Positions 57,794-64,000 of a stretch of 64,000 bases of DNA are shown here, piece after piece. This DNA is from Alphaproteobacteria bacterium (GTDB taxonomy: Bacteria > Pseudomonadota > Alphaproteobacteria > Caulobacterales > Hyphomonadaceae): the NCBI GenBank assembly GCA_009909065.1, contig JAAANZ010000031.1:1-64000 (forward strand). The letters run 5' to 3'. Position 1 is the first letter of the stretch. Each line of letters starts with the position of its first letter. The notes under the pieces are model-generated. The model had not been told where the DNA came from and searched no databases. It was given only the letters and a program-made list of their open reading frames with translations. The translations under genes were made by a program, and so were the position numbers.

Positions 57794-58636
57794 GTGAAAA
57801 CTTTGAAACCGGACGCAGACCCTGTTAATAAAATGACTGGACCCTTTCGGGCGGGGCTGGCCGCAAGTCGCAGAAGCCTTATAACCGCCGCCATGAAACC
57901 GCTCCTGAGATCCGCGCCCGTCAGCCGCGTTATCGGCCTCCTCGTCTGGGGCTGGATGGTATTGATCAACCGCACGACACGGTGGAGCGTCGAGGGCGAC
58001 GAGACCGCCCGCGCCGCCTTTTCCGCGGGAAACGGGGTCGTCGTGGCGGCCTGGCATTCGCGGATCATGCTGCTGCCCGCCGGATGGGTGCGGATGATGC
58101 GTCACTGGCCGGGACGGCGCGCACCGGGGGCCATGCTCATTTCGCTTTCTCCCGACGGCGAACCCGTCAACCATGCGATCGCGCATCTCGGGCTGCAATC
58201 GATCCGTGGATCCAAGACCAACAAGAAGAAGCGTGACAAGAACAAGGGCGGAGCGCGCGCGATTGCCGAAGCCGTCCAGCTCCTGCGGGCCGGCGGCGCG
58301 CTGTGCATCACTCCCGACGGTCCGCGCGGTCCTGCCGGCGAGGTGAGCCTCGGCGCCGTCCTGATGGCGCAGCGCTCGGGCGCGCCCCTGCTGCCCTATG
58401 CCCTGTCGGTCAGCCATGCCCGGCGCCTGAAAACCTGGGACCGTTTCATCCTGCCCTTTCCCTTCGCCCGCGGCGCCATCGTTTTCGGCCCGCCCGTCCA
58501 CCCGGCCGCCGGAAAGCGCCCGCAGGACCTTCAGGCCGAATTGCAGGCCGGTCTGGATGAGGCGACACGCCGCGCCGACACGCTGGTCGCCGCGCCCGCG
58601 CGCCGCGACGGGCGCCGGCTGAGGGATGCGGCATGA
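57794..58636 (+). CDS. DUF374 / lysophospholipid acyltransferase family protein
   Basis: 'VVVAAWHSRIMLLPAGW', 'ITPDGPRGPAGEVSLGAVLMAQRSGAPLLPYALS'. Confidence 0.88.
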   Translation: MKTLKPDADPVNKMTGPFRAGLAASRRSLITAAMKPLLRSAPVSRVIGLLVWGWMVLINRTTRWSVEGDETARAAFSAGNGVVVAAWHSRIMLLPAGWVRMMRHWPGRRAPGAMLISLSPDGEPVNHAIAHLGLQSIRGSKTNKKKRDKNKGGARAIAEAVQLLRAGGALCITPDGPRGPAGEVSLGAVLMAQRSGAPLLPYALSVSHARRLKTWDRFILPFPFARGAIVFGPPVHPAAGKRPQDLQAELQAGLDEATRRADTLVAAPARRDGRRLRDAA

Positions 58637-59904
58637 GGCTTGGAGACGGCCTCTACAAAGCGGCCACAGCATCCCTTTCACCGTTTGCCGGGGCCCTGAT
58701 ACGCCGGCGCGTCCGCCGCGGTCGGGAAGCCCCCGAACGGATGCACGAGCGCCATGCCCGCGCGCTGCCTGCCCGTCCCGACGGGCCGCTGGCATGGCTG
58801 CACGGGGCAAGCATCGGCGAGAGCCTCATGCTCCTGGAACTCGGCAAATCCCTGCAGGCCCGCCATCCGGGCCTCGAACTGCTCCTGACCAGCCAGACCC
58901 GCACCTCGGCCGACCTGCTCGCGGCCCGCCTGCCCGACAATGCCGTCCACCAGATGGCCCCGATCGACACACCAGCGCGGGCAAGGCGGTTCGTCGGCCA
59001 CTGGCGCCCCGATCTCGCGGTCATGGCCGAAGGCGAAATCTGGCCGAATCTCCTGAAGGAGTGCCGGGCGGCCGGCGTGACCACGGCTCTTATCAATGCC
59101 CGGATGACTGCGAAAAGCCTGAATGCCTGGTCGCGATGGCCGGCCACGGCGCGGCATGTCTTCCGCCGTTTCGACCTCATCATCGCCGCCGACGAGACCA
59201 CGGCGAGCCGGCTTGGCAAACTGTCCGGTCGCACGATCGCCGCTCCGGGGAACCTCAAGGCCGCCCTGCCCCCGCCTCCGGCCGATGCCGCGCAGCTTGC
59301 CGGCCTGCGGGCGGATTTCGTCGCCGGGCGGACCTGTCTTGTCGCCGCATCCACGCATCCCGGCGAGGAGGCCCTTGTCATCGAGGCCATGGAGCGGGCC
59401 TCGCCCCGCTGCGCCCTCATCCTGGCCCCGCGCCATCCCGAGCGGGGCAGCGAACTTGCCAGCCTCTGCCGGGCCCGCGGTTTCGACACCGCGCAGCGCT
59501 CGAAAGGCGAAGTGCCCGGTGCCGGCACCGCGATCCTGCTCGCCGATACGCTCGGCGAACTTGGCCTGTGGTACCAGCTCGCCGATCTTGTCTATCTGGG
59601 CGGAGGTCATGCCGGAGGCGTCGGCGGGCACAACCCGCTCGAGCCGGTCCGGCTCGGCCGTCCCGTGATCTCCGGCCCGGACGTGTTCAATTTTGCCGAG
59701 ACCATGGCGCGCCTGTCGCGGGAAGGCGGGCTGCACCTCGTCAGTGCGAAGGCGCTGCCCGAGCGCCTCAGTGCCGCCCTGGCCTGCGGGCTCGCACCGC
59801 CGCCCGATACGCTTCTGCGCGCGCTGGACGAGGAAGCCGCCGCGCCGATGACCCACACGCTCGACGCCCTTGGCGAAAGGCTCGCCGAGAGGGGGATCCG
59901 ATGA
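58633..59904 (+). CDS. waaA: 3-deoxy-D-manno-octulosonic acid transferase
   Basis: 'WLHGASIGESLMLLELGKSLQARHPGLELLLTSQTRTSADLL', 'VYLGGGHAGGVGGHNPLEP'. Confidence 0.92.
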   Translation: MRLGDGLYKAATASLSPFAGALIRRRVRRGREAPERMHERHARALPARPDGPLAWLHGASIGESLMLLELGKSLQARHPGLELLLTSQTRTSADLLAARLPDNAVHQMAPIDTPARARRFVGHWRPDLAVMAEGEIWPNLLKECRAAGVTTALINARMTAKSLNAWSRWPATARHVFRRFDLIIAADETTASRLGKLSGRTIAAPGNLKAALPPPPADAAQLAGLRADFVAGRTCLVAASTHPGEEALVIEAMERASPRCALILAPRHPERGSELASLCRARGFDTAQRSKGEVPGAGTAILLADTLGELGLWYQLADLVYLGGGHAGGVGGHNPLEPVRLGRPVISGPDVFNFAETMARLSREGGLHLVSAKALPERLSAALACGLAPPPDTLLRALDEEAAAPMTHTLDALGERLAERGIR

Positions 59905-60896
59905 AGCCGCCGTATTTCTGGTCATCCGAGCTCGATCCGAAGTCACGCGAGGCCGCGCCTGTCACGCGCGCCCTGCTCACCCCGGTTTCAGCGCTGTATG
60001 GCGCTGCGCTCGGCTGGAAACTGGCACGCGCCCAGCCGCATCGCGCCGGTCCCGGCGTGATCTGCGTGGGCAATCTCACTGTCGGGGGCGTCGGCAAGAC
60101 CCCGGTCGTCGCCGCGATCCGGGCCCGCCTTGCCGGGCTGGGACTGCGCGCGGCGAGCCTGTCGCGCGGATATGGCGGGCGGCTCAAGGGACCGCTGCGC
60201 ATAGACCCGGCCCGTCATGACGCAGGCGATGTCGGAGACGAACCCGTCATGCTGGCCGCGGGCGGCGAGGCCTGGATCAGCCGTGACCGCCCGACCGGGG
60301 CCGAGGCCATGGACGCGGCCGGTGTCGAGGTTCTGGTCATGGATGACGGACACCAGAATCCCAGCCTGCACAAGGATCTTTCGATCCTGGTGATTGATGC
60401 CGGCGCCCCGTTCGGCAATGGCCACCTTCTGCCCAAGGGGCCGCTGCGCGAGCCTGTCGCGCGCGGGCTCGCCCGCTGCGACGCGATCGTGCTGATGGGC
60501 GAGGGCGCCTGCCCGGACACGGTCTCCGCCGCGGGCCGCCCGGTCCTGCGCGCACGGCTTGAGCCCCGACTTGCCCCGCCGCCCGGCGCGCTGGTCGCCT
60601 TTGCCGGCATCGGCCGGCCGCAGAAATTCTTCGACAGTCTCGCCGCTGCCGGGGCCGAGCTATCGGAAACCGTGCCTTATCCCGACCACCATGCCTATTC
60701 TGCCAAAGAGACCGACTGGCTGGAACGCCTGGCCGGCGAGCGGGGCGCCCGGCTGGTGACGACGGAAAAGGATCATGTCCGCCTTGACGGGCAGATGCGC
60801 GAGCGGGTGCTTGCCTGGCCGGTCGAAGCGTGTTTCGAGGACGACGCGGCGCTCGACGCGCTGCTTGCGCCGTTTGCCGATCGCCGAACGCCATGA
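59901..60896 (+). CDS. lpxK: Tetraacyldisaccharide 4'-kinase
   Basis: 'PPYFWSSE', 'PGVICVGNLTVGGVGKTPVVAAI', 'MDDGHQNPSLHKDLSILVID'. Confidence 0.94.
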   Translation: MKPPYFWSSELDPKSREAAPVTRALLTPVSALYGAALGWKLARAQPHRAGPGVICVGNLTVGGVGKTPVVAAIRARLAGLGLRAASLSRGYGGRLKGPLRIDPARHDAGDVGDEPVMLAAGGEAWISRDRPTGAEAMDAAGVEVLVMDDGHQNPSLHKDLSILVIDAGAPFGNGHLLPKGPLREPVARGLARCDAIVLMGEGACPDTVSAAGRPVLRARLEPRLAPPPGALVAFAGIGRPQKFFDSLAAAGAELSETVPYPDHHAYSAKETDWLERLAGERGARLVTTEKDHVRLDGQMRERVLAWPVEACFEDDAALDALLAPFADRRTP

Positions 60897-61876
60897 CTGT
60901 CTCGCAGAATGACTATGTCCGCCCGAAGGATATCGACAACCGCGCCAGTCCGGGCCAGAGGCTGGCCTGGCGGCTCGAAACGCTTGCCTGGGATGTGATC
61001 TACTGGACGCCGATGAAACTCCTGGGGCCGGACAGGGCCTCGAATTTCGTCGGCGGCCTGATGCGCCGCCTCGGCCCGCGGCTGTCGCAGCACAAGACGG
61101 CGCTGCGCAATCTCCGGCTTGCCTTTCCCGGCTGGAGCGAGGCCGATATTCGCGCCACCGCGCTGAAAGCCTGGGAGAATGTCGGGCGTACGGCCGGCGA
61201 ACTTCCGCACCTGCCGAGCATCCACCCCTATGAGGGCGACAGGGTCGAGGTTGTCGGCGGCGAGCGACTGGACGCGCTGCGCAACAGCGGAAAGGGCGCG
61301 GTGCTGATCTCCGGGCATTTCGCCAACTGGGAAATCATGGCGGCGGTCATCTGCCGGCGCCCGCTCGACTGCCTCGTGACCTATCGTGCCCTGAACAATC
61401 CGCATATCGACCGGCGGCTGAACCGCGTGCGCCGGGACTATGGCATCGGCGTGCTGACTCCGAAGGGGCTCGGCACGCGCGAGATGATGCGCGCCCTGTC
61501 GAAGGGCCGGTGCGTGGCGCTGATGAATGACCAGAAGTTCAATGAAGGGCTCGCCGTTCCCTTTTTCGCTCATGACGCGATGACCGCCCCGGGTCCGGCA
61601 CGCCTGGCCATGAAATATGATGTGCCGATCGTGCCGGTCTCGACGGTGCGCACCGGGCCGGCCCGCTTTCGCGTCACCTTTCACGCGCAGATCGAGAAAG
61701 CCGATAGCGGCGACGAGGCCGCCGACCTGGAAGAAACCGTTCGGCGTATCAACCTATTTCTGGAGCAACGCGTGCGCGAGGCGCCCGGTCAGTGGTTCTG
61801 GCAACACCGGCGCTGGCCGAAATCGGCCTGGAAGGCGGCGGATTCCGCCTCCGCCCGGCCCGATACGGCCCGTTGA
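60893..61876 (+). CDS. Lipid A biosynthesis lauroyl acyltransferase-like protein
   Basis: 'LISGHFANWEIMAAV', 'FWQHRRWPK'; start ATG 60893 overlapping lpxK. Confidence 0.9.
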   Translation: MTVSQNDYVRPKDIDNRASPGQRLAWRLETLAWDVIYWTPMKLLGPDRASNFVGGLMRRLGPRLSQHKTALRNLRLAFPGWSEADIRATALKAWENVGRTAGELPHLPSIHPYEGDRVEVVGGERLDALRNSGKGAVLISGHFANWEIMAAVICRRPLDCLVTYRALNNPHIDRRLNRVRRDYGIGVLTPKGLGTREMMRALSKGRCVALMNDQKFNEGLAVPFFAHDAMTAPGPARLAMKYDVPIVPVSTVRTGPARFRVTFHAQIEKADSGDEAADLEETVRRINLFLEQRVREAPGQWFWQHRRWPKSAWKAADSASARPDTAR

Positions 61877-61884
61877 GCCCGCGC

Positions 61885-64000
61885 TCAGGCCGAGCGGGGT
61901 CCCCTGCGGGCGGCTTTGCGTACCTGTGGGGCATTCAGCATGGCGACACGGGTCTCGTCACCGGCCTGTTCGGGCGGCTCTCCCGCGCCCGGCGATACCG
62001 GCAGCAGGTGTGAGAGTTCTTCAAGCGTCTTGGCCCGCGAAATCAGGAAGCCCTGAATTTCGTCACAGCCATGTTCGGAGAGGAACCGCCACTGGGCCTC
62101 GGTCTCGACGCCTTCCGCCGTGCAGCGCTTGCCGAGCGAATGGGCAAGGCCAATCGTGGTGCGCGTGATCACCCGGCTGTCCTCATTCGACTCAAGATCG
62201 CTGACAAAGGATTTGTCGATCTTGATCTTGTCGAACGGGAAACTGCGCAGATAACTCAGCGAGGAAAAGCCGGTGCCGAAATCATCGAGTGATATCTTCA
62301 GGCCGATGGATTTGAGCTGCATCAGCCGCTCCAGCACGAAATCGGTGTCCGCGATCAGAACGGATTCGGTGATTTCCAGGTCAAGCCGCGAGGGATCGAT
62401 GCGGTTGCGCGCCAGGGCGTTGACGATGGTGCTGACCAGCGTCGTGCTGTGAAGCTGGAGCGGCGAGATATTCACCGAAACGCCCACATTCTCCGGCAGG
62501 AACCGGGCCTGTGCCAGCGCCTCGCGGATGGCCCAGTCGCCCATGCGCGTGATCAGGCCGCAATCCTCGGCATGTTCGATGAACTGCCCGGGCATGATCG
62601 CGCCGCGCTCGGGATGATGCCAGCGCATCAGGGTTTCGCAGGAGACGACCTGGCTTGTTTGCGCATCGATGATCGGCTGAAATTTCAGGCAAAGCTCATT
62701 GTTGCCGAGCGCGGTGTAGAGATCGCTTTCGATCATGCGGCGCGCACGCGCCTTGGCGTCGAGATCGGCGGTGAAGGCGCACCAGTTGCCCTTGCCGCTC
62801 GTCTTGGCCTTGTAGAGCGCGAGATCGGCATGGGTGAGCATGGCCTGCGAGTCGGCATCGCCCGGCTCGAACCGGCGCACACCGGCGCTCGCCCCGCAAT
62901 TGGCTGTGGACCCCCATATGTCGTAAGGCTGGTTGAGCCGGGCCAAGAGATCATCGAGGAACCGTTCGAAGGAGCCGTCGTCGCGCCGCTCGACCAGCAG
63001 CGCAAACTCGTCGCCTCCCAGGCGCGAGATCGTGTCACCCGGCTCGCAGGAATGCGCCATGCGCTCGGCAAGCTGGCGCAGCAATTCGTCTCCTGCCGGA
63101 TGACCCAGCGTGTCATTGACCCATTTGAAATTGTCGAGATCCAGCCAGAGGATCGCGCGCACATGGCCCGGCGGGACCGGCATCTGCACCAGGCGTTCCA
63201 ACCGCTCCTGGAAAGTGGCGCGGTTGGGAAGCCCGGTCAGCCCGTCGAAATGCGCAAGATGGGCAATCTTGTCCTCGATTTTCTTGGACTGGGTGATGTC
63301 GGAGGCAACGCCGCGAAAGCCGACGAAAGTGTCGTCCTCGAAAATCGGCTTGCCGGTGATGGACCACCAGCGTTCCTCGTCATCGATATTGACGCGCAGG
63401 GCAAGGTCGCGAAATCCCTGCTGGCGGGAGATACAGGTGGACAGGATCTTTCGCGCTTCGCTGCGTTCAAACAGGGAGACCAATGACCGGCCATGCGCCA
63501 TCAGGCTGTAGCCCGATTTTCCGCCGTCGATTGACAGCGGAAGGGCCTCGAGCCGACCGCGCGAATCGGTCTGCCAGAGCCAGTCGGAGGTGCTCTCCTC
63601 GAAATCGCGCAGCAGAAGGCCAATCAGGGAATTGTGCTCGGCCACGGCCGCTTCGTTGAGATGCTGGGCCAGGAACTGGTTATAGTCCCAGCGGATGCAG
63701 ACAGCGATCACCGCCGCATAACAGATCACGAGGAGGGAGAGGTGCGCGAGATTGACCCCGGGCAGGAATTGCAGCGCCACGATGTAACCCGCGGCCACCG
63801 GCAGGGTGAAGCAGAAGGCGGCCGACGGTATCCGGGAAAGGATCGATGCGGCGCCGAAGATCATCCCTGCGCAAACTGTTGCGATCGCGAGATGATCCAT
63901 CGGGTCCGCAGCCGGCATGGTCAGGATCGGGAAAACGCCCCATAGCAGGCCAAAGGCCAGCGCCCCGAAGGAATGTCGCTGAATCCCGCGCCCGGACCTT
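61885..64000 (-). CDS. TM-PAS-GGDEF-EAL bifunctional c-di-GMP protein (5' end outside window)
   Basis: 'DGLTGLPNRATFQERL', 'RLGGDEFALLVE', EAL-type 'CETLMRWHHPERG', 'DDFGTGFSSLSYLRSFPFDKIKIDKSFV'. The frame stays open past 63918 to the window edge (..RGIQRHSFGALAFGLLWGVFPILTM). Confidence 0.9.
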   Translation of the reverse strand, partial: RSGRGIQRHSFGALAFGLLWGVFPILTMPAADPMDHLAIATVCAGMIFGAASILSRIPSAAFCFTLPVAAGYIVALQFLPGVNLAHLSLLVICYAAVIAVCIRWDYNQFLAQHLNEAAVAEHNSLIGLLLRDFEESTSDWLWQTDSRGRLEALPLSIDGGKSGYSLMAHGRSLVSLFERSEARKILSTCISRQQGFRDLALRVNIDDEERWWSITGKPIFEDDTFVGFRGVASDITQSKKIEDKIAHLAHFDGLTGLPNRATFQERLERLVQMPVPPGHVRAILWLDLDNFKWVNDTLGHPAGDELLRQLAERMAHSCEPGDTISRLGGDEFALLVERRDDGSFERFLDDLLARLNQPYDIWGSTANCGASAGVRRFEPGDADSQAMLTHADLALYKAKTSGKGNWCAFTADLDAKARARRMIESDLYTALGNNELCLKFQPIIDAQTSQVVSCETLMRWHHPERGAIMPGQFIEHAEDCGLITRMGDWAIREALAQARFLPENVGVSVNISPLQLHSTTLVSTIVNALARNRIDPSRLDLEITESVLIADTDFVLERLMQLKSIGLKISLDDFGTGFSSLSYLRSFPFDKIKIDKSFVSDLESNEDSRVITRTTIGLAHSLGKRCTAEGVETEAQWRFLSEHGCDEIQGFLISRAKTLEELSHLLPVSPGAGEPPEQAGDETRVAMLNAPQVRKAARRGPRSA

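Noticed and set aside
1-64000. CRISPR arrays, prophage, transposons, defence islands
   Set aside because: No spaced direct repeats, cas, integrase, transposase or phage structural genes were seen; content is housekeeping and metabolic.

Overview
GC-rich alphaproteobacterial chromosomal segment, densely coding, with a Caulobacterales/Maricaulales-like gene repertoire (taxonomy inferred from gene content only). No phage, transposase, integrase or CRISPR array was seen. Blocks recognised: prfC and a mechanosensitive channel; an ABC-F ATPase; a DegP-type protease; acyl-CoA dehydrogenase and CaiB-type metabolism; a REC-like/REC-like/degenerate-GGDEF protein resembling PopA; sdhE-mfd divergent from recG; a photolyase / FAD oxidoreductase / DUF1365 / cfa operon; tRNA-Glu; recJ; sspB; an Fe(3+) ABC transporter; a ChrR-like cupin / DUF6134 / FeS-photolyase operon; cysK-sseA-metC; a tad/cpa pilus secretion locus; a lipid A / Kdo cluster; and a GGDEF-EAL protein cut by the window edge. 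The most striking signal is a recurrent lesion. Five genes (mfd twice, a DUF6285 gene, a PLP-dependent decarboxylase, the iron-transport binding protein and cpaE) carry perfect 7-17 bp head-to-tail tandem duplications. Removing one copy in each case restores a full-length reading frame. A further 9-bp in-frame candidate lies in the iron ABC ATPase. This is either a systematic sequencing/assembly artefact or an unusual short-tandem-duplication mutational process. Other points of interest: a PopA-like c-di-GMP effector with I-site kept and A-site lost, an RpoE/ChrR-type promoter match before the photolyase operon, an orphan ChrR-like protein lacking the zinc-binding CxxC, a miniature CpaD, and a structured intergenic region ending in an intrinsic terminator.
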